Shown: positions 15,001 to 20,837, counted from the first letter of the stretch. The stretch is 64,000 nt of DNA from CAJBIL01 sp044359525 (GCA_044359525.1 JBIKLY010000005.1:1-64000), one strand, 5' to 3'. The notes: generated by a model not told the origin, from the letters alone. Numbers and translations: made by a program.

Positions 15001-18000
15001 TCAAGGCTGCGGCGCAGGACGACATCGGCGTTGCGACCGGGACGTGGGCCGGCAACACGGCCGGCAACCTGCTGGTCGACACCGTTGTCTCGACCGGCGG
15101 CAACGTCAAGCTCGTTGCCCCGGGCCGCATCATCGACAACAACCCGATCGAACAGGTGGACACCCGCACCTGGGCCGAATTGCTGGCCTACTGGGACTCG
15201 CTGGCCCTGCGCACGGGCAGTGCCGAGAACGACGCCAAGCAGCAACAGGCGATCAAGGCCTTCGAATTCGGCAAGACCGCCAACTACCGGCTTTACTGGC
15301 AGATGCGTCAGCGTGCGGGCGAACCGGCGGGCTATAACCCGTCCTTTGCTTACGCCACGACGCCGGCGGAACGCGCGGCACTCACCGCCTCGGGCATGAC
15401 GGGTGGGCAGATCACGACTTTCGAGAACAACCGCAGCGCGCAGTACCACCAGTTGAATACCGATGTCGGCAGCCTCAACGGCGGCAGCTTCGCGGACAGC
15501 TACACCTATGCGGCCACCACCAACGAGCGCAACGCGATCCTGCACAAGGCCTCATGGAGCGAACGCGAACTGGCGATTTCGGTCAGCCCCGGACTGCTGA
15601 AGAACCTCACCAACACCAACCCGGTGATCAAGAGCGCCAACGTCCAGGGCAAGACCGTCACGCTGCAGGCCGGCGTCGCCATCGGCGAAACCTCCGGCGA
15701 CATGGCGATTTCGACCAGCATCGCGCCGTCGGCCCTGACCGATGCGCAGAAGGTCGCCCTGGCGGTCGCCGAGCGTGCCGACATCAGCATTACCGACAGC
15801 TTGATTACGGTACGGCAGCGCAAGCCCTTCAACTTCGACGCTACCACGGCCTTGAATGTCAGCGTCACCCCGGCGGTCTCGGCGCACGCCGACAACGGCA
15901 AGGCCTTCCTCGCCTCGCTTGGCGATGGCCTGCTGGGCAACATCAGCGTTCCTGGCGATACGCGGGTCAAGGTGCACGGTTCCATTCTCAATGCGCCGGT
16001 TTCGCTGGTGCAGACCGGTAACCTGATCCTCGAAGCGGCCAACGGCGGTGTAGGTTACGTTCCGTCCGACGGTATCAACCCGGCCGTGTCGCAGCCCATG
16101 CAGATCAGCCTGCTGGCCGGGGCGACGCTGACCGCACGCGGTGCCGGCGATGTCGACGTCGTTGAAACCGGCGACCTCAATGTCGATACCGTGTTCTCGC
16201 GCGGCAAGGCGAAGCTCACGGCGGCCGGCTCCATTCTCGACGCCTATCCCGGCAGCGAACTCAATGTACTCGCCGGTTTCATCACCCTCGATGCGACCGG
16301 CGGTTCGGTCGGCAGCGCCGCCAATCCGCTGGATGTCGGCGTCACCGATCCGCTGGGCCGGATCGAGGCCATCTCGCCGGTCGGCCAGGGCATCTACCTC
16401 AACGGACCGCTCGGTGCGCAATTCAACATCGGCAACATCACCTCCGGTGATGCGTTGTCGTTGTCGTCGGATATTGGCATGCTGATCGACGGGACTGTGG
16501 TCGCTCCGGGTGCCATCAGCCTGGTCGCGGGCGGTACCATGACCATGACGCCCGAAGCCGACGTTCATGCCACCACGCTGGGTGTGTTCCTGCGTGCCAA
16601 CGCGCTGACCATGCAGGACGCCCGGTACATGCTGGACAAAGGTCAGGCACTGGATCCGGAATACACGGCAGGCGAAGCTGCGAGGATGCGGGTCGACGTT
16701 GGCACCATCGACATCGAGACTGTCGGCGATGCGCTCATCACCGGCATCGAGACCGGCAATCCGACGGCCAGCGCGATCCGCGTAGTCAGCACGGCGGGCC
16801 GCATTCTTGACAACGGCGACACGCGGCTCGACATCATTGCCGACACGGCGCCGGCGGCGAAGCTGACCATCTCCGCCGCGCTGGGTATCGGTGACGATCA
16901 GCTCGATGTCCGTCTGCTTAATCTGGAAGCGGCATCCGGTGGTGTTGTCGATATCAACGTGCAAAACGGGGTCAATATTGTCAGCGTTAGCGCTGGAGAT
17001 CGCGTGTGGCTGACCGCTGATGGCGACATTACAGGTAACTCGGTGACCAGTACCGGTACCGGTAATACCAACCCCGACCAGAGTATTTCGATCACTTCGG
17101 CTAACGGCACTGTAAATCTGGCTAGTGTGAGTGGCCAGGCCGATGTGGTAATCGCGGGTCAGGCTGGAGTCGCTCTTGGTACGGTGTCGAGTGCTGGTGG
17201 TAGCGTCAATGCCGGTTCTGCGAGCGGTAATGTTGATGTTGGTACCACAACGGCAGCGCAGAATATAAGCTTCAGCGCACCAGTGGGGACGGTAAGCGCG
17301 GACAGCAGCACCGCTGGCGGCAGTTTTAACGCCAGTTCAGCGCAAGGCATCACCCTCGGTGACGCCACCTCGGGTCGTGACATGACGTTCGATGCGGGGG
17401 GTGATTTTGCTGCACGCACACTGTCGAGTACCGGTGGTAGCGTCAATGCTGATTCGACGGGCGGCAATGTCGATGTGGGTACCACAACGGCAGCGCAGAA
17501 TATAAGCTTCAGCGCACCGGCGGGGACGGTAAGCGCGGACGGCAGCACCGCTGGCGGCAGTTTTAATGCCAGCGCGTTGGGGAATGTGAGCGTCAATATC
17601 GGGAGTGCAGGTGACGGGTTCGCGCTTGCTTCTTTCGGCGGTAATGTTGATGCCGGTACGATTACGGCTAACTCAGTCACATTGACGGCGCCCGGTAGCG
17701 TGAGTGCTGATACCTTGAACGTGGATTCGAGTGTTTTTCTTTCGGGTTCTAGCGTTAGCGCCAATGTTTATGGTGGTGCCTCTCCGGTCACAGGTTCTGT
17801 AACCGGGTTCGGCGGCGCACCGGCTACGAACGTCAATCTGACCTTGTCCGCTCCTGGCGGCTTTGCCTTCGACACCTTCAGTGCAGCATCGGCGACGGTG
17901 ATCATTCCTGACGGGGCGTTCTCGATTGACCATGCGCTGATTCTGGATCGTGCCACTTTCACGAATCCGATGACGCTTGTTCTGGTCGATCAGCATGATA

Positions 18001-18314
18001 GGAGCATTCAGCCAGCGGATGTCCAGCTATACTCTGCCGGGTCGCCTTTCTCGATGTATTTGAATGACAACAGCCTGACGACCGATTCGTTCGTGATTCA
18101 TCGCAGTCCGCAGCACGAAGTCATTACGCCGGGCGGAACGAACACCAGCGTGCTTGAGCAGGCGCAGGAAGACCTTTCCAGTATCTCTAATCTGGAACGC
18201 AGCAAGAAGGCGAGTGGCGAGGATGAGGCGCTGGTCGACAGCCTGGTTTCGTACGAAGGTACGCCGGTTTCGCTAGAATGCGATCGTGATAATGATCCGG
18301 AGTGCATGGAATGA
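1..18314 (+). CDS. Giant two-partner-secretion filamentous adhesin (TpsA, LktA/FHA-like), 5' end outside window
   Basis: The frame is open from base 3 to the TGA at 18312-18314 (6,103 residues) with no stop before it, so the signal peptide and TPS domain must lie upstream; the GTG at 141 is only an internal codon. Most of the protein (to about nt 11300) is made of roughly 70-90 residue units that alternate Gly/Ala-rich strands (GAGGGAAGVGG type) with an NTTxAYIGxxAxV signature and a short V-x-V-x-A strand, as expected for a secreted beta-helix. Lys/Thr/Asp/Pro linkers lie at nt 3-140 and 1195-1445. A predicted coiled coil spans about nt 12100-12570, followed by haemagglutinin-type repeats to about 17800. 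I see only four cysteines, two of them at the extreme C-terminus. The next gene, overlapping by 4 bp, is the transporter, which fixes the role as a TpsA exoprotein. Family name is inference; substrate or receptor cannot be read. Confidence 0.9.
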   Translation, partial: AGKNTAAKAPATTPASGGSATTKLTDTKAPPTTDEKNDDGTSNGGGVSVAAAVGVNVGINTTTASVAKSKKISSTGGALKVKSAAQTDAKAKADGSQVNGGNTDVGVGAAVALNLGVGTNVAVIGDNADVDTKGVTVQAVMAVVPAKDATPADKTSDFGADAKSGAGANNVGIAGALAVNAAINTTVAAIEGDKDSSGAGANVNATTANGAGDVLVEAQSATRNTVVSGAVVKMEGDKANVGIGASVGMNVAVNTTVAEIGDSAILSGGKDLDLNATADHAMSTTVTGGAAGAKVSVTPVAAVSIAVNTTTARAGNSATALGLSGVLSAHADQTDTVTTKANGQAQGDVAVGASLAASVVVETVSASVERSVSSSTGIDLGASSESSIRTEAVAGAKGAKAAAKDPGTGEEKPEAGTTVDEQKKTQLDSAKKRNDSTRTLDTDTKTPKAETPEVNKNDTTEISKDQPPAKPPATNDKKQESKKVSVAAAIGVGVVVNQATATIGGAGRSVRTTGKMDVKASTDTNYETMATGEAVSDNIGIAAAVALTGTFNKTQANIAAGTTVVQAGDINVIAAANQNRNAAFRLDMAAEAVSGASGGDVAVAGSLAVVGNYNETRASIDEGVIIGTDHDLDGDIDHVGNVTVKADETSKLAARARAGALSTGKESKAGVGASFAAILAYDKTTAAAGYDTLWGSFYTPTHIYANSLTVAAAKHKVEFASPLDFIPKSIGGVQTWVKNFDFDTLDPLNYLGSNNYYTEAVAGAAAKGDAAVAGAFSVNLFMNTTEAYLGKNVNVTTSGIQAGTHPEHLGVEVAARSDTKAIAFAGAVAGAKQAGVGISNTDIVNFDETNASIGGGSVVKAGAGGAVTDNGVKVTADASQVVANVSVSGGIATGSTGVGGVLGINLSMNKAETSIADAAQVQAEGNVTVAASNDTTMVMIAGGVGGGKEVGVGGAIALDGVWNRTLASIGKDAVVDAKKTITVAADADETVVSAVVAGAGGGKVGVAAALSLNVIVADTEASVGEGAKLNASAGFENAEKVAITARDDTVLVGVSGGGAGGGDAGVGAALDTAVVVKKVKAFIADDTVADGKVATVKADKEVVIDAAATEAIVSIAAGFAGGAKAGVGGSVSIGVVANEVQAFVGKSAAVDTDGNVLISAQDDTTAVLTAIAGAGGGQAGVGGSLAVATLVGSTKAYVGESAQINARGLGDAASVYSGATGKVKEDAKGLSVTAYNTENVVTTDVSGAGGGNAGVAVAVSANVIANTAEAYIGRSAKVNETNAAAGADQQVRVKAVDETVLVNNAGGVGGGGSAGVGGAANIGVIAKTTKAWIGSSALVNAKKAVDLDATSSEVTVSGTLGFAIGGSAGVGASLGGVGLFNTTEAYIEDAADAATAAKVNVSGGDLRVEASDLATTTLLTGGGGGGGSAGVGGAIAVSVNASTTRAKLGNYAETNATGTTAVHADSVANTNTVTVAGAGGGSAGVGGAASIKVVVSKTEAGIGNNAKVNQDAAYKAAGQSVDVKATDKIITVGVGGVGAGGGAAGVGGSADITVVLNTTSAYIGNNAKVAAVKDVKVDASSEKYVNSATFAGAGGGAAGVAGGISIISVGSLLDGEATSGLSPKDENGNPTTTHKQADDLTTKSSVGDLLGSGAQSQETKGVLDNNASKMAISSHVGRTAPITFKNTQAFIGNGAEVKAGENVTVAAKDTTLAILAAGAGAGGGAAGVAGTLGVVLLHDSAEAFIADNAKVDAGKTVAVNAVTGENVFNVAVTGAGAGAAAVNGSIVVNVVSSDTSAYIGAADINKDAVMDAANATQSVAVTANSSSNLVAVAGAGNGAGAAAVGGVLNVNTLVKRTKAYIARDADVAADENVKVAAESAQNIVAVGASFGGAGAAAVSAAAEVNVVANVTEAFIGAARGDADKSTGATVDSDGNVSVSAVDDTLVVALSAVGNGAGAAAVGGIVGANVISSQTRAYVSENSEVNARGKVAGTEVYNGTIADATAAQKTPAVPGGGSGDIDIDRDGTADGNVGNGASLTTKTGSGTQSTVNPGAAKDADGNPIAGASGGLGTKGTDTVKGLSVLAMGNEKIVTATIGVAGAGAAAVTGAATANVIVSETEASIKDGARINMSGAAGDDPAVRIRATDNTFMVQAGGTVTGAGAAAVSGTVNTGIVAKKTAARIGDADVKASDVEVTADSSEKIFTLTANVSIAGAAGVGAGVGVNVIANETSASIGAGANIDTTDDIDVNARQNSLLNVNTVAVAGGIAGVGGAFSVGVIANKTKAYVEGSDDLADRTMLNAGGNTSVSAASEENLVTSTVSGAGGVAGVTGAFGVKVIKSDTDAYIGKNSIVTADEVDVNATDRTRVVSVGGAVTGGLVGVGGTVDATIVLNTTSAHIDSGAQITAVHDVKIEALSDKLVNSTTFAGSGGAVGVAGAVSIVSVGSLLDGEAKNGLNGDDTGSLVDARIKEDKVSTQLGNSTHVQGVKTDVANRTANQGVAGDLKGTVPPPLKNTMAFIGSGAQVKAGDNVTVTAADKTLAVVSAGAGAVGAFAGVAGTVGVVLLHDSAEAFVAGGAKVDAGKTITVGATTRDDVFNTGITGSGAAGVAAGGSVVVNVVTSDTAAYIGDADINKDAGMDAASAEQSVAVTANSGSNIVTVAGAGGVAGGASIGGVINVNALSKETKAYIASGADVAADKNVDVVASSAENVVGAGVTIRGAGLGAAGAVISANVVDNTTEAYIDGAKVDSDGNVKLSAVDDTLIVAVSAVANGAGGMGVGLNVGANAISNETRAYVSGASQIDARGNAAGTTVYTGEISSTPGAMPALPAGQSGSADIDRDGTSDGSVSGGASFNVGGKAVNPAAAKASDGSAIDGISGGLGAKGEETVKGLSVVAINNEKMITATVGVAVAGGRSQTGASTANLISSVTEASIRDGVKINDGGASANSAVRVRAADNTLMVQVGGTFAGAGAMGLSGAINSGIVTKQTTARVGDADVKASNVEVTADSSEDVYNVTVNAALAGGAAVGGAAGVDVIRNKTYASIGAGADIDATGNLRVSATQDSAIDLYTVSGSAAGLVGVSGAVSVGVIANETKAYVEGSTVNAATLNAGGTTEVVADSAEKITSVTISGAAGGLAGVAGAVGVKVVESKTEAFIGNNTRVNQTRNGAAQDVIVSATDAVTLRGGGGTVALAGYAGVGATSEINIVRNTTTAYIGDAALVDADRDVSVSAASTKDVQSAAIAAAGGLSVGIGGALSVVTIGAKLDADAQGGLSDPSGGGNTASSVDSQIAKDEVSGQLGSSEHVQGMKSDVSGGIGSLGVAAKMNESSTASLDKTRAYIGGGSKVKAGDDVTVTATDKVKLDIKVAGAAGGFVGIGGALGIGVVNSTTEAFAGASAQVEAGDDLKIEARTKNLDASGSKVTAVAGAGGIIGLGAAVAVMNNTSSTKATIGNGSTLTGDVTVSAETDTKQFASASGIAVGVVAVGASIASVGSDTDTRAKLGSNVTVAGDGLAVRASGTDDNFATATAGSGGLIAGSAAAANTTSTSNTIASVGAGDASHQASVGSFEVDATHTTRFNADVDSVNASIAGSSGALARHVVDSTVLAEAADDARVLANSVRISAGNRIEKDWLGGSGDSAAWNIRAGSGGVIGAPAGKSETLITQDTTARVGDNAKIHVLAPVSGDGVFKMDASNVIIARDKAKLDSGGAIAIAKATSLITVDRSDATASFGTNAEVISDVGSIDAGSRNDATIETRAAADTYGLAGAPDGSAHSVFRGDTNTVVGSGALLRADDGAVNLAAGRDSSGNAGGIDARSAVNLWNKTAIPIPTVPDALTSVVNNADLTVLGTASLLAATDITLTADRGSVLTSATGIGKDIYRETAAAIASGISNLFGGDDVSFDVRGGSATAGGFAGVRVDGNVETGIYKDASLALDVQNYNATTRAWDLKVTRSRGVAEPTIEFQVGIAADINKRRTLLVKLAFEYSGTAAGDAYQAEVNFLEHKLVDLGLAYRDGTGTIILGTGGGTGTSPRAAALTRVTTLTTQRDDIVNNRLPPVQTQLNTATTARDTALDNYNNVFTARATALSLWAIEAAKGASANAAYITARKAEVATAESTLTTSGATGWVAQAAAASPNVTLANTERSNYNTNTVTPLQTQVTSLTDQKDVLVTQRDNLVDNLFVLNRQIAGYTDTAPDPDVVYAPLSNVAPSGPAADFITVPNIKAQLGSIRVTADVLTGSGKLKAPGDARVTITNNTPNYLIVKDIEVDADAARVAFNGVDVASNADIGRLNRPGHTAAFSEIITGGSNPSQPEVRITSTYDPNSSPYRIGSAPDIRLTGNISNPRGLVKVESAAGSILSQGNIYAGTVDIKAANGDFVQSYVDNFFHIGGDPKAIAEGTTTPGGIVANGSVFISSRYLNINGIIQSGVDSYTLTLPAAGATLTGSASMLGLTSAGNNQAAMDAYRIANPTGVTTFTNDRGAVVTYNAAKNRLEVSEAFALTDAASAQGKSRNPTGEYALVTDYGNIGARYDTTNNRYLINGTEVKGGYIQLFGQILNTASPAAGTGTGKLRVLDGYGQINIANPSGKDIVLARLDAGQGTAGVIDITDIQYVDANNAAHSIKSLITRENGNVKITQKGRWTLNGSGLPVAFDDNWTATSTTGSVIGATGISGATSTRSATYKPQPGLAFTYTTGEDQSTYEDFSYEGTQFIGISAWRTWPNLTDYRIAGPYKSGTPRELEKGRYLSSGRPLANAYSTTSSTEIANGPAEFKTTNEYSYCDWWSLCITQTYHIDFSRITPTKDIVSNFLRADNPIAIEFIGADFGTIGVRSAQNAILTGVISNKTGTTTLIAGNSGTGVTAANKSIVQGNDEALIRSKDLILGASGSIGATLDANPVRLIRTDISGTLTAAASNGNVLVRQTLGDLKVDTVTAGGSSPAGTSRVTLQAEGSIVAAGGASRIEADRVDLSSDTGSIGSIAAPVLVNVGYTDDTALRPYYGLKAAAQDDIGVATGTWAGNTAGNLLVDTVVSTGGNVKLVAPGRIIDNNPIEQVDTRTWAELLAYWDSLALRTGSAENDAKQQQAIKAFEFGKTANYRLYWQMRQRAGEPAGYNPSFAYATTPAERAALTASGMTGGQITTFENNRSAQYHQLNTDVGSLNGGSFADSYTYAATTNERNAILHKASWSERELAISVSPGLLKNLTNTNPVIKSANVQGKTVTLQAGVAIGETSGDMAISTSIAPSALTDAQKVALAVAERADISITDSLITVRQRKPFNFDATTALNVSVTPAVSAHADNGKAFLASLGDGLLGNISVPGDTRVKVHGSILNAPVSLVQTGNLILEAANGGVGYVPSDGINPAVSQPMQISLLAGATLTARGAGDVDVVETGDLNVDTVFSRGKAKLTAAGSILDAYPGSELNVLAGFITLDATGGSVGSAANPLDVGVTDPLGRIEAISPVGQGIYLNGPLGAQFNIGNITSGDALSLSSDIGMLIDGTVVAPGAISLVAGGTMTMTPEADVHATTLGVFLRANALTMQDARYMLDKGQALDPEYTAGEAARMRVDVGTIDIETVGDALITGIETGNPTASAIRVVSTAGRILDNGDTRLDIIADTAPAAKLTISAALGIGDDQLDVRLLNLEAASGGVVDINVQNGVNIVSVSAGDRVWLTADGDITGNSVTSTGTGNTNPDQSISITSANGTVNLASVSGQADVVIAGQAGVALGTVSSAGGSVNAGSASGNVDVGTTTAAQNISFSAPVGTVSADSSTAGGSFNASSAQGITLGDATSGRDMTFDAGGDFAARTLSSTGGSVNADSTGGNVDVGTTTAAQNISFSAPAGTVSADGSTAGGSFNASALGNVSVNIGSAGDGFALASFGGNVDAGTITANSVTLTAPGSVSADTLNVDSSVFLSGSSVSANVYGGASPVTGSVTGFGGAPATNVNLTLSAPGGFAFDTFSAASATVIIPDGAFSIDHALILDRATFTNPMTLVLVDQHDRSIQPADVQLYSAGSPFSMYLNDNSLTTDSFVIHRSPQHEVITPGGTNTSVLEQAQEDLSSISNLERSKKASGEDEALVDSLVSYEGTPVSLECDRDNDPECME
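4650..10400 (+). repeat. About 2.5-kb super-repeat inside the adhesin gene, two full copies and part of a third
   Basis: The marker peptide SVGSLLDGEA is encoded near 4831 and 7335, with a diverged form (TIGAKLDADA) near 9792, giving periods of about 2,504 and 2,457 bp. Other markers keep the same spacing: VVLLHDSAEAF near 5203 and 7687, the aspartate loop at 6057 and 8511, and KGLSV followed by an N-E-K peptide near 6240 and 8670. The copies differ at many positions, so the duplication is not very recent. Confidence 0.85.
17241..17567 (+). repeat. Near-identical DNA repeat with 79-codon period in the adhesin C-terminal region
   Basis: The stretch beginning at 17241 recurs from 17478. The first 41 bases are identical and the match continues for about 90 bases with only a few substitutions. 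The offset of 237 bp is exactly 79 codons, so the frame is kept. The high DNA identity suggests a recent duplication or gene conversion, unlike the older super-repeats upstream. Confidence 0.85.
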
Positions 18315-19981
18315 TGATCAGCAGACTGATTCTTGCTGCGACCTTGTGTGCCGCGGTCCCGTCGTTTGCACAGATTCCGGTGTTGCCGAGTGGTGCCTCC
18401 TCCGGCGCAACGCTGCAGCGGCAAATCGAGGAGGATCGGCGGCGCAGGGAAGAGGATCGTGACCAGATCAAGCCGGTTATTGAACCGCTGCGACGGGATA
18501 TTCAGGAGGCTCCGGTTGCCAAACCGGGGGTGGCGTCGGTTCGTTTTATGGTGCGTGAGATACGGTTTACGACATCCGAGATTCTAAGTGCCGAAGAGCT
18601 GTCAGTCATTGCAAGCGCCTTTCAGGGGAGGGAGCTCACTCTCGCCGATCTGCAGCAATTGGCCGTGCAGGTGAATGAGTTGTACCGCAAGAAAGGTGTG
18701 GTCACCTCACAGGCAGTGATTCCGCCGCAGGACGTCTCCAGCGGGGTAATAACGGTCCGCTTGGTAGAAGGTCGTCTGGGGAAAATACAGATTGAGGGTA
18801 ACGACTCGACGAATGAGCGTTATGTTGTCGACCGCCTGAGACTGAAGCCTGAAGATCTCATGGATATGAGTACGCTTGAGGATGCGCTGGTGCGCTTCAA
18901 CCGGACCAACGATGCACAGCTTCAGGCGACGTTGAAGCCGGGTGAGCGCTTCTCAACCACCGATCTGAATATCGTGATGACCGAGCCGCCACGGCAGGAG
19001 TTGCGGCTTACCCTGGATAACTCCGGATCCAAAAGCACCGGTACGGAGAGGGTAGGTCTGGCTTACTTCAATCGCAGTGTGTTCGGGTTTCGGGACGATG
19101 CCAGTTTGTCGACGACGAAAGCCGATGGGCAGGAAAGCTATTCGGCAACTTACGGGTTTCCTGTCAATTCCTGGGGTGGGCGTTTCAACCTCGGTTATTA
19201 CGATACCAGTACCGAGATAAAGAAAGGGGCCTTGGCCAGCCTTAACATTACCGGCAAATCCATTGCCCAGATTGCTTCGTTCCGGCAGCCGGCCTTTGTT
19301 GATTCGTCGTCGCAGGTTGACCTTGTCGTCGGGGGGAAGAAGGGGAGAAATACCAACTGGATTGACAAGGTGCTTCTGTTACGCACGGACACCCTGGAAA
19401 GCAACCTTGGTGTGGATGCGCAATTGTTTGATAGGCAGTCCAACTGGTCTGCAAGCTACATTCGTTCCTTCGGGCAGGCCGAAACGCAAATTTCCGAAAA
19501 CAAAGGATTTGTCATTGATCGTGGCTCGTTGCGGCACAACCGTGATCTCGGCCATGGGTTTTCTTTTAGAGGCACGCTATCTTGGCAGGAAAGCTCAAGG
19601 AGGCTTCTACCCTCTAGCGAGCAGCTATCTATTGGCGGAGAAGGCAGTGTGCGGGGTTACCCGGTAGGCGTCTATACGGGCGATATCGGGCAGGTGATAA
19701 ATCTTGAATTGCATCATTCCTTGCTTGCCGCGAGCGATGCGACCAATGGCGTAGGCGCAACGGGCTTCTTTTTTCTCGACTATGGCCGGGTCAAACCATA
19801 TCGCCCTCCCAATAGCCGCCTGGACGACTACGACGAGTTGACGGGCGTCGGTTGGGGCATGCTCGCGTCGATGGGGAAGCACGCCTATGCCAAGTTGACG
19901 CTTGGCTACGGACTCGACCGCGTGCCGCAACAATCGCGGAATTACGAGATCAACCTGCAGGTGATTGTCAGCGCCTTCTAA
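18311..19981 (+). CDS. FhaC/ShlB-family outer-membrane transporter (TpsB)
   Basis: The product (556 aa) is the outer-membrane pore that exports the preceding adhesin. The ATG at 18311 overlaps the adhesin stop (ATGA) and has GGAG at 18299-18302; an upstream in-frame GTG at 18302 is less likely. A signal peptide ends at ...VPSFA, followed by a charged N-terminal helix (QRQIEEDRRRREEDRDQ), two POTRA-like domains (about residues 70-220, VREIRF and VEGRLGKIQIEG) and a 16-strand barrel region. The lid-loop signature VRGY is present (GEGSVRGYPVG), and the chain ends in phenylalanine as outer-membrane barrels do. Length is normal for the family (about 550-580). Coupling to tpsA suggests matched expression of pore and cargo. 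Confidence 0.95.
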   Translation: MMISRLILAATLCAAVPSFAQIPVLPSGASSGATLQRQIEEDRRRREEDRDQIKPVIEPLRRDIQEAPVAKPGVASVRFMVREIRFTTSEILSAEELSVIASAFQGRELTLADLQQLAVQVNELYRKKGVVTSQAVIPPQDVSSGVITVRLVEGRLGKIQIEGNDSTNERYVVDRLRLKPEDLMDMSTLEDALVRFNRTNDAQLQATLKPGERFSTTDLNIVMTEPPRQELRLTLDNSGSKSTGTERVGLAYFNRSVFGFRDDASLSTTKADGQESYSATYGFPVNSWGGRFNLGYYDTSTEIKKGALASLNITGKSIAQIASFRQPAFVDSSSQVDLVVGGKKGRNTNWIDKVLLLRTDTLESNLGVDAQLFDRQSNWSASYIRSFGQAETQISENKGFVIDRGSLRHNRDLGHGFSFRGTLSWQESSRRLLPSSEQLSIGGEGSVRGYPVGVYTGDIGQVINLELHHSLLAASDATNGVGATGFFFLDYGRVKPYRPPNSRLDDYDELTGVGWGMLASMGKHAYAKLTLGYGLDRVPQQSRNYEINLQVIVSAF

Positions 19982-20114
19982 TCGCTTCTGCGATCTTTCC
20001 GGGGCGGGCCGGGAACTGCTCGTCAATGCGCGGGTGAAAGAGGCTTGTCTGGGGATTTGATCGGCGCCGGGCAGTGTTTTCCCCCTCTGCCGTTGTCGCG
20101 AGCGTGGTGATGGG

Positions 20115-20339
20115 TTACGGCTTGGTTTGCCAGGCAATCTGCACTTTCCGGTGCTGTGTCAAGCAGTCACGGAGATACAGATTAATCAGGCTTTGATAGG
20201 GAACGCCAGCTTCCTCTGCCATTCCCTTGAAGTAGCCAATAACATCCTCGGAAAGCCGCATCGTAACGGGCTTCTTGAGCTTTGACGCGTAGGGGTTTTT
20301 CCGCGATTTCATTTGGGATAAATCGTATTCCGCTTTCAT
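20115..20339 (-). CDS. brnA: BrnA-family antitoxin
   Basis: The 74-residue protein has a basic N-terminal part (KSRKNPYASKLKKPVTMRLS) and a ribbon-helix-helix-like core (VTMRLSEDVIGYFKGMAEE, then YQSLINLYLRDCL), as in BrnA antitoxins that bind BrnT and repress the operon. Its ATG overlaps the 3' end of the upstream brnT gene by 4 bp, the standard toxin-first order of BrnTA modules. The pair lies just downstream of, and convergent with, the tpsB gene. Identification rests on order, size and motif; DNA binding is inferred. Confidence 0.85.
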   Translation of the reverse strand: MKAEYDLSQMKSRKNPYASKLKKPVTMRLSEDVIGYFKGMAEEAGVPYQSLINLYLRDCLTQHRKVQIAWQTKP

Positions 20340-20623
20340 GGGTGCTCACCTCCATAGAACGTGCTTTCACGTTTGCTTGCGTTTCTCGCTGAAATGATTC
20401 GAATCACGTTGCCAGACTCGCGTTCGCAGTGGCAAACAAGAAGCAGATTTGCCCCCGTGCTCAGGCCAAGCAACAAAAAACGATCTTCATTATGAGAGTG
20501 CTCTTCATCGAAGAACTGGACTGCAAACTCATCGTAAAACACGGTTTGAGCTTCATCAAAGGAAACGCCGTGCTTTTTGATATTTGCCGCTGCTTTGGCT
20601 GAGTCCCATTCGAATTTTATCAT
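20336..20623 (-). CDS. brnT: BrnT-family toxin (RelE-fold ribonuclease)
   Basis: The 95-residue protein shows the BrnT/DUF497 pattern: N-terminal FEWDSAKAAANIKKHGVSF, then an aromatic/acidic middle part, DRFLLLGLS and the C-terminal RIISARNASKRE box. BrnT is a ribosome-independent RNase held in check by BrnA. The ATG at 20623 is the only sensible start; no Shine-Dalgarno sequence precedes it, and a good promoter places the transcript start at or next to the ATG. All family blocks are present, so the toxin looks intact. Confidence 0.88.
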   Translation of the reverse strand: MIKFEWDSAKAAANIKKHGVSFDEAQTVFYDEFAVQFFDEEHSHNEDRFLLLGLSTGANLLLVCHCERESGNVIRIISARNASKRESTFYGGEHP

Positions 20624-20629
20624 ACGTAC

Positions 20630-20657
20630 ATTGTATTTAACGTCAGGTGGAAGTCAA
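20630..20657 (-). promoter_or_regulatory. Sigma-70 type promoter of brnTA
   Basis: Read on the minus strand, TTGACT (20657-20652) and TACAAT (20635-20630) are separated by 16 bp. The expected transcript start (about 20623) coincides with the brnT ATG. An imperfect palindrome (ATAC...GTAT, 20622-20636) overlaps the -10 and could be the BrnA operator; that last point is inference. Confidence 0.6.
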
Positions 20658-20837
20658 GGGAATGGGGAATCCTCAACGGTATCGCTTCGATGTCATAAAT
20701 ACACGTCAGGTTCGTGTTCGCTCATGGCGAAAGTGTAGCCGCTCCATTGCTTCTGATAATGTGTTTTGGCGATGTGGCGGGCGATGGCTTGTGCTATCTT
20801 CACTTTTTCTGCAGTTCGTCACGGAGCGTCGTTGAGC

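Noticed and set aside
12978..15545. Long minus-strand open frame (855 codons) opposite the adhesin gene
   Set aside because: It is the antisense shadow of GC-rich repeats; its Arg/Ala/Gly-rich translation has no domain. The same holds for the frames at 8121-9815, 15552-16964 and 22706-24208.
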